A DNA stretch of 64,000 nucleotides from Epiperipatus broadwayi. Taxonomy: Eukaryota > Onychophora > Udeonychophora > Euonychophora > Peripatidae. A program made the translations under genes and the position numbers. The stretch's first letter is position 1. Every line of letters starts with the position of its first letter. Positions 48,901-53,779 of the stretch are shown in pieces. The stretch spans positions 2,478,815 to 2,542,814 of the forward strand of contig JAQFVV010012573.1 of NCBI GenBank assembly GCA_028023455.1, read 5' to 3'. The notes under the pieces were generated by a model. The model did not search any database. It was given only the letters and a program-made list of their open reading frames with translations, and was not told the DNA's origin.

Positions 48901-50675
48901 CGAAAAACTACAGCGTAGTAAATCGAAAGATTTCACGCTGTATGTTTATAATTTGATTTCAGTTAATTAAGGGTGATGATATTTAAAATTCACGCTTTCA
49001 AATATAAGTACTTTGGACTGACTTGGATATATATTAAGACAAGTAAAGAAGAGAGTGGAACCGCTCTTTTCTTATTAAAATTCTCTGTCCCACTGCTTAA
49101 GATTTGATTGGTTGGTTGTAGTCATAAGCGCTTGAGAGATTTGCACTCTCTCATTTATTTCAATATCAACTGCGCTTTATAAAAATATTATTATTTAACA
49201 CTGTAAATGAAATGGAGATTCACATCTAAATAAGATGAACTATGGAAATAAGTTGCAAGCAGTCTTTGGGATTTTCTTTTTTTCAATTATCTGGTCTATA
49301 GTCCACCCAGCTAACTCTCCAGTATTGATCAAGTAATAAGTATGTAGTTATAAATATTGGCTAGAGAGTGATGGTTTTAGTGTAATCAAGGTTGTTTAGA
49401 TAAATATTGATGCATTGAGTATAAAATAAACAATACACTTTTAATATGTTTCACCCTTTACTATTATGGGAAGAGGAATCATTCCAAGTACTAATTCCAT
49501 GGTTTATGTTAATAATTGAAATGTATAAATTCTAGATTGATTAATGTAGAGGCCATGAGTGTGTGTATGAGTTTTATTGTCAATAGCAATATTTTAAAAT
49601 AAAAAATTACTAATTATGCTGGAGCCACAAACTATGTTATATTTTTTTCTAATTTACCACCCCATTTTGTTCAGACATATATAGCATATAATAATTCATG
49701 TTTGTTGATAACCCTTAATTAAAATAGAATATGTATTGTTTATTGAACTGCAAGTATACACTGCTTTTCAACATGCACATATGTATAGCATAGATGCTTT
49801 TTTATATGTAAATCAAACTTATAATATAAATTTTTTTTTTAAAATAATAATAATAATAATAATAATAGTTATTAATAATAAATTGAGGGAAAACATTTTA
49901 CGAATGTGTGTTCACTCATGTATACCCTAAAGCAAGAATAATATATATATATTTAAAATAAAGTAAATAGCAAAATGTCTGATCTTTGTCCTATTAAATA
50001 AGTTCTGAACAATATTCTTTTTTTTTTTTTTTCAATAATTTTTTACTTTTATACAAGCATAGCAGACTAGTCTCTATCAAGAAATTACTAATACTAATTA
50101 TTTTAATATTTTTAAATCACTATTGACTTATGTTCTAAAATTTTGTAAAACTTTTTAGCATTGTGTTCAGAAAATATTCTTACACAAAATACTGGACATT
50201 AAAATTGGAAAGAGTAATGAAGGAAAAATAAAATGTATGTGCTTTCAACATAAACCAGAAATTTTTTATTAATATATGTATAATTGCATACAGTTTACCA
50301 AAGCTTAAGAACGATTACTGGCAAATTGTAACATTTATTTACAAATTATTCTTTTTTTTTTTAAACAGGAGCACTCAGAGAAGAAAAAAGCTTGCTGAAT
50401 ATTTTAAAATTTGCAAATTTTAATGGGTTTTTTGTTTATTCGTTTACATTTTTTTGGATAATGTATAATTGAAATCATGTAATTAGATACAGCATAATTC
50501 ATGGTTCCATTGCATTAAATAAATTAGTTTTATTTTCTATTCTAATAATAACATTGGATGTTTTATATATTTTGATTTTTCATAAGTTATTCTAATTTTT
50601 TTTTCCCTATGTATTTAAAGGATGGGCGAGTTTTATTTTGGGATCGAAGAAAACTTAAACCTGCCTGTAATTTAG
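9886..50675 (+). CDS. WDR77: WDR77/MEP50, methylosome WD40 subunit (5' two-thirds, six exons)
   Basis: This gene encodes the WD40 propeller protein that binds PRMT5 and presents substrates (Sm proteins, histones H2A/H4) for symmetric arginine dimethylation in the methylosome. Six exons join with consistent phase (1,1,2,1,0) into 589 nt. Recognisable blocks are MDKHLDFLDCHP-DGGLLLGASNLTGRYW, then GSLWYFE (human: [23 protein letters not shown]). A GHDSIVNSISLS blade start follows (human HDDIVSTVSVLS), then DDGRVLVWDLVNL, AHSDMATCVSFHP, HLFLSCSKDGRVLFWDRRKL. The two WD dipeptides are at about residues 142-143 and 185-186. Human WDR77 is 342 residues; about 197 are covered here. The remaining blades were not found downstream, so those exons probably lie beyond 64 kb. 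Introns are 14.4, 7.1, 9.4, 6.0 and 3.3 kb and full of retroelements. Identity is by family recognition; I consider it firm. Confidence 0.9.
9971..12030 (+). other. WDR77 intron 1, first part: A/T-rich, no element recognised
   Basis: Runs of T and TATATA with no supported exon. A short GC-richer patch at 11820-11950 ('ctgaccatctcggaac', 'gagagtcatggcagcc') may be a fragment of an unidentified repeat. Confidence 0.4.
12040..12640 (+). repeat. Tandem repeat (~410 bp) carrying a hammerhead ribozyme core and tRNA-like B box
   Basis: Two direct copies of a unit start near 12045 ('ggcagatgattgtctggtcc') and 12455 ('taggagattatctggacc'). Each runs through a hammerhead-like segment, then '...catgtg.at...gagatagagtggatagctgaa', and ends with 'gtctgtgttcaaatcyccta', which resembles a tRNA B box (GGTTCAAATCC). 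The second copy has an intact ribozyme core, annotated separately; in the first copy the GAAA box is changed. A solo relative without the ribozyme lies at 47810-47920. The layout, two tandem monomers with a type-I-like hammerhead, resembles animal retrozymes or PLE terminal repeats. Confidence 0.65.
12466..12516 (+). ncRNA. Hammerhead ribozyme motif, intact core
   Basis: The conserved core is complete. Box CTGATGA lies at 12476-12482. Stem II is GTGCTG (12483-12488) with loop GTT and partner CAGCAC (12492-12497), six Watson-Crick pairs. Box GAAA is at 12498-12501. A short A/T stem III (ATA..TAT) follows, then TTGATC, whose TTG can pair with the CAA just before CTGATGA as stem I. Cleavage would fall after 12509. 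Stem III is weak, as in known minimal hammerheads of Penelope-like elements that act as dimers. The related sequence at 12066-12100 has lost the G of GAAA. Confidence 0.7.
12757..13622 (+). mobile_element. Palindromic Penelope-like insertion with 11-bp target duplication
   Basis: The insertion lies between direct repeats GAATATTAGAT at 12746-12756 and 13623-13633. Its two ends are inverted repeats of about 237 bp (12786-13022 and 13386-13622) that match almost base for base, for example 'cggctgaacgttttcgagg' against 'ctcgaaaacgttcagccg'. The ~360-bp centre encodes the GIY-YIG endonuclease of a PLE. Terminal inverted copies of PLE ends are known products of PLE retrotransposition. Each arm contains GAGG-N7-CCTC-GAAA preceded by a degenerate CTATGAG, possibly a decayed hammerhead. 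Confidence 0.75.
12897..13460 (+). CDS. PLE GIY-YIG endonuclease ORF, 187 codons, RT missing
   Basis: An open frame encoding the C-terminal endonuclease part of a Penelope-like polyprotein. Around residues 81-120 it reads VVYSISCPQAGCHATYYGET followed by INTRLAQHR. This is the PLE version of GIY-YIG (VYxI...TYYGET), with the Cys-rich CP..GC insertion and the downstream Arg. After it come SVFFEHSKQSGHNF and REAFYINRD-like residues, the usual end of the domain. The reverse transcriptase that should precede it is absent. The first ~40 codons lie in the left inverted arm and the last ~25 in the right arm, so both termini are palindrome-derived rather than original protein. Whether it is translated is unknown; an open frame of this length in such A/T-rich sequence implies a fairly recent insertion. 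Confidence 0.7.
   Translation: MKSVINIRKCKYSNKLLLRSPFFRDLETCVLSVNGMDVSIISSKLTKTLNNKFNIIFRTPPNSNRLINNSKDHIDRSLTPHVVYSISCPQAGCHATYYGETKATINTRLAQHRYTFNRAQTNSNTSSVFFEHSKQSGHNFIPANPIILCSEPNDYRRKIKEAFYINRDIHAINRKDTCFEISKKWAT
14230..14690 (+). repeat. Tandem-dimer hairpin repeat, copy 2
   Basis: Two ~102-bp direct repeats ('ttcttccaatgcgtaagcttgtggttaagac' to 'ttattgccttagtaaatatta', near 14239-14340 and 14580-14680) lie about 342 bp apart. Between them are the hairpin AAATC-GAAA-GATTT then CGCG (near 14429), the block GTGGACTTAATCAGTGAAG and the hairpin GGGTTCCCC. Flanks 'ttaattat' on both sides may be an 8-bp target duplication. Same family as at 1.6, 32.4, 48.5 and 60.1 kb. Confidence 0.65.
14691..16434. 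other. WDR77 intron 1: A/T-rich stretch, no clear element
   Basis: Long T-rich sequence with several short open frames of no recognisable content. Parts near 15190-15300 and 15960-16430 have the pyrimidine-rich look of a decayed minus-strand LINE upstream of the fragment at 16435, but no motif could be read. Confidence 0.35.
16435..17100 (-). mobile_element. LINE 3' end, same family as the element at 55.3-59.3 kb
   Basis: On the minus strand 16738-16502 encodes ENIRHLLIECKCLQKERVQI, then TKLWENKYKQSDYTESGF. This is nearly the same as the C-terminal domain of the LINE at 55.3 kb (ENISHLLIECKCLKAEMVQI). The first Cys pair of the C-x2-C-x8-H-x4-C knuckle lies upstream in a decayed frame. Nucleotide similarity to 55.4-55.97 kb continues to about 17085 ('caagtatactgatataaa'), where the copy stops. 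5'-truncated, frameshifted, dead. Confidence 0.75.
17773..18086. repeat. Foldback repeat family P, best copy
   Basis: 314 bp with inverted terminal arms of about 73 bp: the left end 'gcaaaactctccatacagtagtgccact' is matched by '...agtggcactactgtatggagagttttgc' on the right. Homology of the arms runs inward through 'gtaatcaatggatgccagaaggc'. The centre contains 'ctgactaaggccacaagccagaaac' split as CTGACTA, GGCC-ACAA-GCC and GAAAC, which looks like a degraded hammerhead core; the 59.4-kb copy has CTGACGA at this position (minus strand). No coding potential. Confidence 0.65.
19312..19980. repeat. Old palindromic PLE terminal-repeat insertion
   Basis: An imperfect 670-bp palindrome centred near 19646. 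Outer arms share 'ggattatatccatcatct' with 'agatgatggaaatagtcc'; inner arms share 'ctattctgtcaaaggcaatagtcagcagaaatttcat' inverted (split into pieces by mismatches). It contains the same modules as 45192-45886: 'gttagtaataac', 'ttcttcaggtgttgctagcctgaccagtgac' and a tRNA-like 'tggttagagcattgcc' (A box) near 19720. More diverged than the 45-kb copy. Confidence 0.65.
19981..24410. other. WDR77 intron 1, last part: A/T-rich, no clear element
   Basis: No supported exon or intact repeat. A T-rich segment at 21600-22170 looks like a heavily decayed minus-strand LINE (an open stretch at 22168-21905 on the minus strand), but no reverse-transcriptase motif could be read. A C9 tract lies near 21620. 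Confidence 0.35.
24411..24596 (+). CDS. WDR77: WDR77 exon 2
   Basis: 186 nt between TGTATTTTAG and GTAAGA. It encodes GGLLLGASNLTGRYWLGSLW and the rest of the first propeller blade, ending ...IITGLDS, which aligns to human ...ERGILVASDS. Phase 1 at both ends. This is the most conserved exon and the anchor of the gene identification. Confidence 0.92.
24597..26529. other. WDR77 intron 2, first part: A/T-rich
   Basis: Poly(A)/poly(T) runs and no recognised element or exon. Confidence 0.4.
26530..28860. repeat. Unclassified GC-shifted block in WDR77 intron 2
   Basis: Sequence character changes at about 26530: fewer T runs, more CpG, and words such as 'cctgaattcgaacctact' (tRNA B-box-like). A GC-rich core at 27440-27720 has imperfect repeats ('agtggataggcatgccgtggacg' / 'agtgaataagcatagcgtgtgcc', split here). 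It is followed by a C9 tract near 27919 and a further 900 bp ending about 28860. The layout resembles the block at 34060-36560 (B-box-like word, GC-rich tandem repeats, C tract, tail). Probably a non-autonomous transposable element, but I cannot define its ends or family. Confidence 0.35.
28861..31667. other. WDR77 intron 2, last part
   Basis: A/T-rich. An inverted pair 'gaagatgcaatcgtaagttaatgcccaaaaata' (28998-29030, shown by its halves GAAGATGCAATCG and GCCCAAAAATA) and its partner near 29185-29215 suggests a small MITE remnant. Nothing else recognised. Confidence 0.35.
31668..31809 (+). CDS. WDR77: WDR77 exon 3
   Basis: 142 nt between GTTTTAG and GTAAGA. It encodes GSLQVSKMVLEDQ..., then RGHDSIVNSISLSCDCSNAV and ends at DDGR, covering the end of one blade and the start of the next. 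It ends in CG, completed by A from exon 4 to give Arg. Confidence 0.92.
32361..32949 (-). repeat. Tandem-dimer hairpin repeat, copy 3, with inverted third arm and 13-bp target duplication
   Basis: The insertion is bounded by AAAAAAAACAATG at 32348-32360 and 32950-32962. Inside are two direct repeats starting 'tgaaaggctaaaaccttcg' near 32370 and 32724 (spacing about 350 bp), then an inverted partial copy (about 32845-32935, ending 'gatcatctgctagcgcataat'). The minus strand carries the family landmarks: hairpin AAATC-GAAA-GATTT then CGCG near 32614-32634, a GTGAAG..CATCATGCTC hairpin, and GTGGGTCCCA. The direct plus inverted arrangement inside one target duplication shows that the whole set inserted together. 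Confidence 0.72.
33900..34055 (-). repeat. PLE terminal-repeat fragment
   Basis: 'ctgttgtcagtaataacacatt', 'cttcttcacatgttgctggcatgatcactgg' and 'gagaatcaaactggtgatc' match, in order, the left arm of the palindromic insertion at 45192-45886, with many substitutions. It stops where the GC-shifted block begins. Confidence 0.55.
34056..36560. repeat. Unclassified GC-shifted block in WDR77 intron 3
   Basis: About 2.5 kb of different composition. It starts 'tgtaacggtaagatttcg' and has B-box-like 'gtattcgaacccagt' near 34142. Two tandem copies of a ~130-bp GC-rich unit follow at about 34690-34925, each ending 'ggtatgaggtcgtagc.tttccatccccgacc' (written in parts: GGTATGAGGTCGTAGC and TTTCCATCCCCGACC). 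A C9 tract lies near 35142, and 'cagtccggaggagcgtcgcacgg' near 35765. 34050-34972 begins TG and ends CA (..cgttaca), which might be an LTR, but no second copy is present. No reverse transcriptase or transposase recognised. Confidence 0.4.
36940..37505 (+). pseudogene. Penelope-like RT C-terminus and start of GIY-YIG, decayed
   Basis: Reading through frameshifts on the plus strand: FLAILIKDCLQKIHIFRK, SNHVKQK..., SVWNRAKEVCL, then VSIYNRIADKVKKIC.NIRTIL, then NCIYEIPCEHGRIYI. This is the usual order after the PLE catalytic core (FLDVLI.R, L..RAKTIC, Y..G.S.KI, then GVVYKIPC.CG..YIG). It is cut at 37505 by the palindromic PLE insertion that follows. Dead copy from a family different from that insertion. 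Confidence 0.6.
37517..38600. mobile_element. Palindromic Penelope-like element with GIY-YIG sequence on both arms
   Basis: Left arm (37517-37985, minus) and right arm (37990-38600, plus) are inverted copies. Both run from 'ccgtgtattattttccatttcat' and 'gtccgtcgaaata' at the outside to 'aaatattctgtctttaggtttatat' near the centre. Each arm encodes the start of the PLE endonuclease: YEIPCLQCSRSYVSQYNRRI (minus, 37919 down) and YEIPCLQCSKSYVDQSNRRI (plus, 38050 up), followed by KEHRNAF.QKISTSVFTS. The right arm continues through LANLERYDLRTMRESIEILE; the left lacks about 160 bp here (deletion near 37785). The outer ends hold a hammerhead-like word (TTGATAA..CGGA-TGCTAG-TCCG-TC-GAAA). No full reading frame remains. 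Confidence 0.72.
38601..39779. other. WDR77 intron 3: A/T-rich, nothing recognised
   Basis: Low-complexity sequence without supported exon or repeat. Confidence 0.4.
39780..40140 (-). mobile_element. LINE 3' end (RTE-like C-terminus), fragment
   Basis: On the minus strand 40008-39820 reads SQEIKKRNWIGHILRRKYSL followed by MKDILEGIVSGSNRKGQKR. This is the W.GHILR...L..DILEG...G.R.KGR.R block that ends many RTE/jockey-like reverse transcriptases. Upstream on the same strand 'WKPLRCEHEEEWKKISWMNK' can be read in another frame. 5'-truncated and frameshifted. Confidence 0.6.
40141..41197. other. WDR77 intron 3, last part: no element recognised
   Basis: A/T-rich; only the expected T-rich acceptor tract before exon 4. 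Confidence 0.4.
41198..41247 (+). CDS. WDR77: WDR77 exon 4 (50 nt, WD motif)
   Basis: A very short exon between TTTTTTTCTAG and GTAATT. It encodes VLVWDLVNLVPILNYK, including a WD dipeptide. It is too short to be seen without its neighbours but is secured by phase and homology to human IKVWDLAQQVVLSSYR. Confidence 0.9.
41248..42740. other. WDR77 intron 4, first part
   Basis: A/T-rich. A slightly GC-richer run at 42340-42700 is probably decayed element sequence upstream of the LINE that begins near 42740, but I could not assign it. Confidence 0.35.
42740..44900 (+). pseudogene. LINE fossil: endonuclease end, RT and C-terminus, plus strand
   Basis: Many stops and frameshifts, but the order of a non-LTR polyprotein can be followed. 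QPYSKQWYLINYIIVRSQN, then DCWIDHRLVHSKF, is the end of an AP-type endonuclease, like the family's HPRSKHWHLIDYVIVRR..DCWTDHRL. Then come the GPDE-like 'gtaggtcctgatgaa' word near 43597, AFIDLVKAFE (RT motif A) near 43960-43990, QYADGCAVF (motif C, second Asp replaced by Gly) near 44160-44190, a thumb near FQYLGCFISRKVELDIEIQH and a C-terminus LKKSNVYLFYWDDIAENRIH followed by WRTAIRHGVEVF (44704-44895). Lies in WDR77 intron 4. Old and inactive. Confidence 0.7.
45192..45886. mobile_element. Palindromic PLE/retrozyme-like insertion with 16-bp target duplication
   Basis: Bounded by CGAGAATATATATAGT at 45176-45191 and 45887-45902. The 695-bp insert is a long inverted repeat: arms of roughly 300 bp run from 'gctgtatttttatattggac' on the left to 'gtccaatataaaaatacagc' on the right and meet at a short spacer near 45525-45548. 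Each arm contains, from the inside out, a tRNA-like B box (GGTTCGAATCC), 'actgtcactggtcaggccagcaac', a hammerhead-like core and 2-3 short tandem copies of 'gttagtaatatcacagcaaac'. The arms differ by only a few bases, so the insertion is young. No protein is encoded. Confidence 0.78.
45603..45642 (+). ncRNA. Hammerhead-like ribozyme core in the right arm
   Basis: CTGAAGA at 45606-45612, then AGAGG paired with CCTCT (45613-45617 with 45629-45633), then C-GAAA (45635-45638) and CGTTG. This is the CTGANGA / stem II / GAAA order of hammerheads described in Penelope-like elements. The closing pair next to GAAA is an A-C mismatch, so activity is doubtful. A mirror copy lies on the minus strand at about 45466-45427 in the left arm. 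Confidence 0.5.
45903..47203. other. WDR77 intron 4, last part: nothing recognised
   Basis: A/T-rich sequence without supported feature apart from the acceptor of exon 5. Confidence 0.4.
47204..47274 (+). CDS. WDR77: WDR77 exon 5
   Basis: 71 nt between TTTACTTCAG and GTAAAT. It encodes AHSDMATCVSFHPTEPHLFL and SCSK, matching human [24 protein letters not shown]. Ends in phase 0. Confidence 0.92.
47805..47925 (+). repeat. Solo tRNA-like module related to the 12-kb tandem repeat
   Basis: 'tgtgtggtcatgtgtatcaattgtatgagatagtgtggatag', 'ttgaagggtgcttgaaaatctgagtctaaatcctcta' match the second half of each unit at 12040-12640. The B-box-like GAGTCTAAATCCT is present; the hammerhead half is missing. 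Lies in WDR77 intron 5. Confidence 0.5.
48544..49194. repeat. Tandem-dimer hairpin repeat, copy 4, inverted pair with 8-bp target duplication
   Basis: Bounded by TTAACACT at 48536-48543 and 49195-49202. The insert is two inverted arms: the left carries 'aatgagagagtgcaaatctctcaagcgc...' and the right ends '...gcgcttgagagatttgcactctctcattt'. A direct partial copy near 48785-48860 is followed by the conserved hairpin ACAGCGT-agt-AAATC-GAAA-GATTT-c-ACGCTGT near 48912-48943. The hairpin GAGTGGAACCGCTC lies near 48620-48660 (minus) and 49045-49070 (plus). Arms are nearly identical, so this is a recent event. Intron 5 of WDR77. Confidence 0.72.
49205..49325 (+). repeat. Decayed SINE-like fragment
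   Basis: 'gcaagcagtctttgggattttctttttttc' and 'agtccacccagctaactctccag' resemble the body of the SINE at 50850-51340. No clear tRNA head. Confidence 0.35.
49326..50620. other. WDR77 intron 5, last part
   Basis: A/T-rich, with a (taa)n microsatellite near 49845-49870. No element or exon recognised before exon 6. Confidence 0.4.
50621..50675 (+). CDS. WDR77: WDR77 exon 6 (last one visible)
   Basis: 55 nt between ATTTAAAG and GTAAGA. It encodes DGRVLFWDRRKLKPACNL, matching human DNRILLWDTRCPKPASQI. It ends with one base (G), so a following exon starting in phase 1 is required. None was recognised in the remaining 13.3 kb. Confidence 0.92.
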
Positions 50676-50806
50676 GTAAGAATAACCATTATATTAAGTT
50701 GTATTGGTCTAAATTTGATATATAGAAAGGTTAAAGTAAAACTATTTAATTAGAAGTAATGCATTTTTATCTTTATTAAATTAATACTATTAAGATTTTT
50801 TATAAA

Positions 50807-51142
50807 TTTTCTAAATGTATTCTAATTATGTCGCTTATGTAGATACATAAATATTGCATAGTTATTAGTGCATTTGTCTAACATGCCCATGATATAGAAT
50901 TCAAATCTGGACAGAACAAAATTTGGAAATTTTAATATTGCAAACAGTCTTAGGGGTTATTTTTTTCAGTAGCATTTTCTAAATGTATTCTAATTATGTC
51001 GCTTATGTAGATACATAAATATTGCATAGTTATTAGTGCATTTGTCTAACATGCCCATGATATAGAATTCAAATCTGGACAGAACAAAATTTGGAAATTT
51101 TAATATTGCAAACAGTCTTAGGGGTTATTTTTTTCAGTAGCA
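50807..51142 (+). repeat. Perfect 168-bp tandem duplication
   Basis: 50807-50974 and 50975-51142 appear identical base for base, from 'ttttctaaatgtattctaat' to 'ttatttttttcagtagca'. Each contains the tRNA-like head of a SINE. The identity means either a very recent duplication or an assembly error. Confidence 0.85.
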
Positions 51143-51340
51143 TAGCCAACCCAGTTAACCTTCTAATTCATCATTGTCATTCATCTGAAGGATGAATGTG
51201 TCTTTCTAAAATTAATCCTATTCTTTCAATTTATAGCTTTTCTCTTCTACATTACCATCAAAGTTTTTCTTTTATCTATTCATCTTACATAGTAATTTTA
51301 TTCTGCTGCCAGCCAAGGGGATTCCACCAGTAGTGTACTA
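50850..51340 (+). repeat. tRNA-derived SINE with RTE-like 3' tail
   Basis: The head has an A-box-like 'tagttattagtgcatttg' and a B-box-like 'gaattcaaatctgg' (50855-50910, repeated in the tandem copy). The body is 'ttgcaaacagtcttaggggtta' and 'agccaacccagttaacc'. From 51150 the tail ('catcattgtcattcatctgaaggatgaatg', 'cttttctcttctacattacc', 'catcttacatag') is similar to the terminal 130 bp of the minus-strand RTE-like LINE at 3425-3560, read in the same strand sense. SINEs commonly borrow a LINE 3' end for mobilisation; here the partner would be the RTE-like family. Confidence 0.5.
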
Positions 51341-52090
51341 TTCATCTAAGAATAGATAAGGAATTTATCTAAATTTGCCACCACCAAACTAACATATAAT
51401 ATTTTGTCTGTTTCATAGGGCTTTAAAATAATCTTCATAGAAAGTGAAATAATGGAAGTTAGGATATATGTCATACAAGGACTTCTAATTAATGGTCTAA
51501 AGTAGAGCTCAAAGTGCAGGTCACGACCCCATATGGGATCACAGAAATTTTAGCAAAACTATAAAAAAATTTTTGCTGACGACAATTCAAAACCAGTTTA
51601 GTATCAAAATCAGTTTGGCAACACTACGCATATATAATTTCTGTGAGCTTAAAATAGTGAAAGAGTGCTTGCGCAACTGTAATTGGTCTCCGTATCCCCA
51701 CTGTTTGAGCTATGCATTCTGCTATCACTTCCGTGAACAGTTGAGATTATTGTGTGTCCTGAATTATAGTGTTTTATTGTAAAATTGTTCTACTGTTATT
51801 TCTTGATAGGTAAGTATAAAATTAATAGGCTTTTTTAACTTTTCACTTATATGGAATGCTTTTTTTCATAAATTAGCTGTTATAAACAGAAATAATAATC
51901 AGAAAAGTTTAAAAATCGGCTCTTTTTAAACAAATTTAATTTCATAAACTAAAACTAGTATTTATTCTAAGAATGAATCTCATGTGGGTTTTATAAATAA
52001 ATATGGTTTCTGTATTAGTTTAAAAGTAAAGAAATAGGTATTTTTAATGATAACTACTATTTCCTATTGCATTGCCAAATGTATACCATA

Positions 52091-52234
52091 TAATAATCAA
52101 TTGACGAAACACTTTATTACTTTTACAATGCGTTATTATCCACCCTTTCCTTCATTTAACAGTTTCGATTGCCCCAGCAGGGTGAATAGTAAAGCATTGT
52201 AAAAGTAATAAAGTGTTTTATCAATTGATTATTA
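52091..52234. mobile_element. Small foldback MITE inside the hAT 5' region
   Basis: 144 bp with 41-bp inverted ends: 'taataatcaattgacgaaac...ttttacaatgc' (52091-52131) and 'gcattgtaaaag...tcaattgattatta' (52194-52234). It interrupts the first hAT subrepeat. Non-coding. Confidence 0.65.
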
Positions 52235-52463
52235 TATTTTTAATGATATAAATGTTTTTTTGTTTTAATTAATATTAAGTTTCCAAATGTAAATAATAAT
52301 CAAAAATTTTTGAAGTGAAATACCTTAATTAATTGCAATGACATTTTTTTTATTGAAATTGAGTTTGTTTTTTATAATGTTTTATCATAAAATATTCTAT
52401 TAATTATTTTTTGACAGATAAGTATAAAATTAAGAGATCTTTTCACCTATATGAAATGCTTTC

Positions 52464-53133
52464 TGTCATATCTCACCTTGCCTTAGAAATGCACTAGCCT
52501 AGATTCTGTCTTTATCTGATTGGATTGAGCATTCATTGCTCCTAACCAATGTGTAAACATGTGAATCAATATCAACCATTGCTTAGTACAGGCCAATAGG
52601 CATGATGCTCTCTGAATGCAATTGTTGCCACTATGTTTGGGGATCTAAAATTAAATAATTAGCCTTTTTGGAGGTAAGTGAGAGAACGTCTGTGTAACCT
52701 AAATGACAATGCACTCCCAATTGAAACCACTGCTATTAGTGAATGTTTGTATTACTGTCATTACGCTCTAAGTTTATGGAGTGATGCAAGTCTACAATAA
52801 GACTGGAAGCTCAAAGACTAGAGTCTGTTCAAGGCAAGTTGTCTAGTACAGCCGGAAGAGTCATTGGACAAACTCGTGGCAAGATGTCTAATACAGCCAG
52901 AAGAGTCTTTGGATAGACTCACAAGACAAGCTATTATATACAGCTAGAAGTGAGTCCAGTTATTTGGGCACTATTTTCCTGGCATTAATGAAATTCAGAT
53001 ACATGGAAATATATTTATTGATTGTACATTATGTAAATGTATTTAATAATAATAAATCAGATTAAGTGAACTTCAAGTATTCGTATTTTTTATTATTGTT
53101 GGTTGGAGTCTGCAATCCATACTAAGTACAACA
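52464..53133 (+). repeat. 5' LTR of the Ty3/gypsy relic
   Basis: 670 bp, TG..CA. It aligns with the 3' LTR from TGTCATATCTC through 'ttgccttagaaatg', 'gcctttttggag' and 'gaaattcagatac' to 'ctgcaatcca'. The two LTRs differ by many substitutions and indels (670 against 622 bp), so the insertion is old. Confidence 0.82.
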
Positions 53134-53360
53134 GATTTGGCGCAGTCAGACAAAAGGAAAATTTTTCCCCACAACTGGAAAAATAGTATAAAATACGTCA
53201 AATACAACAGATTTGACACAGTCTGACAAAAGAAATATTTCTCCCCGCAACTGGAGAAATAGTATAAAATATGCCAGTTTCAACAGATTTGGCATGTTAG
53301 ACAAGAGAAATGGTTTTCCCCATGACTGGAAAAATACAGTAAATGTGCGAGTACACAGTT
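53131..53360 (+). repeat. Three 76-bp tandem repeats spanning the primer-binding site
   Basis: Copies start at 53131, 53207 and 53283, each with 'acagatttg[g/a]c' then 'gacaaaag' or 'gacaagag' then 'ccc..actgga.aaata'. The first copy overlaps the LTR end and the primer-binding-like site; the next two carry degenerate versions of it. Confidence 0.7.
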
Positions 53361-53779
53361 AGACGTGCCTGAATAAAAATCAGATTCAGCAGTTTGGAAA
53401 AATATGCGAGTGCAAAGAAAATGATAAAATTTCTATCACTTAGATCTGCCCAAATAAAAAACAGATTCAGCACCTTCATAAGAATAATTGATTGCAAACA
53501 TAATAGGCATGTCAATTAAAATCATAAACCAATCATGAGTGCGTAACTCGTAATAAACAGAAGCACTCCCTAGTGGATTGTCAGCTTTGTTGGGACAATT
53601 ACAAACAGTAGATGTCAAAATTTAAAATTCCAAGTGGTAACTTGCAAAAATAAAAATCGGTACTTTGTTTTTTTTATGAAGAAACGAGAGAAATTCTATT
53701 AGCTCCATGGAAGCTTTTGATCCAGCCCACCCTGAGGGCTAGTCAAGCTATAAAGAGTGATTAATATTTTGTCTACAGA

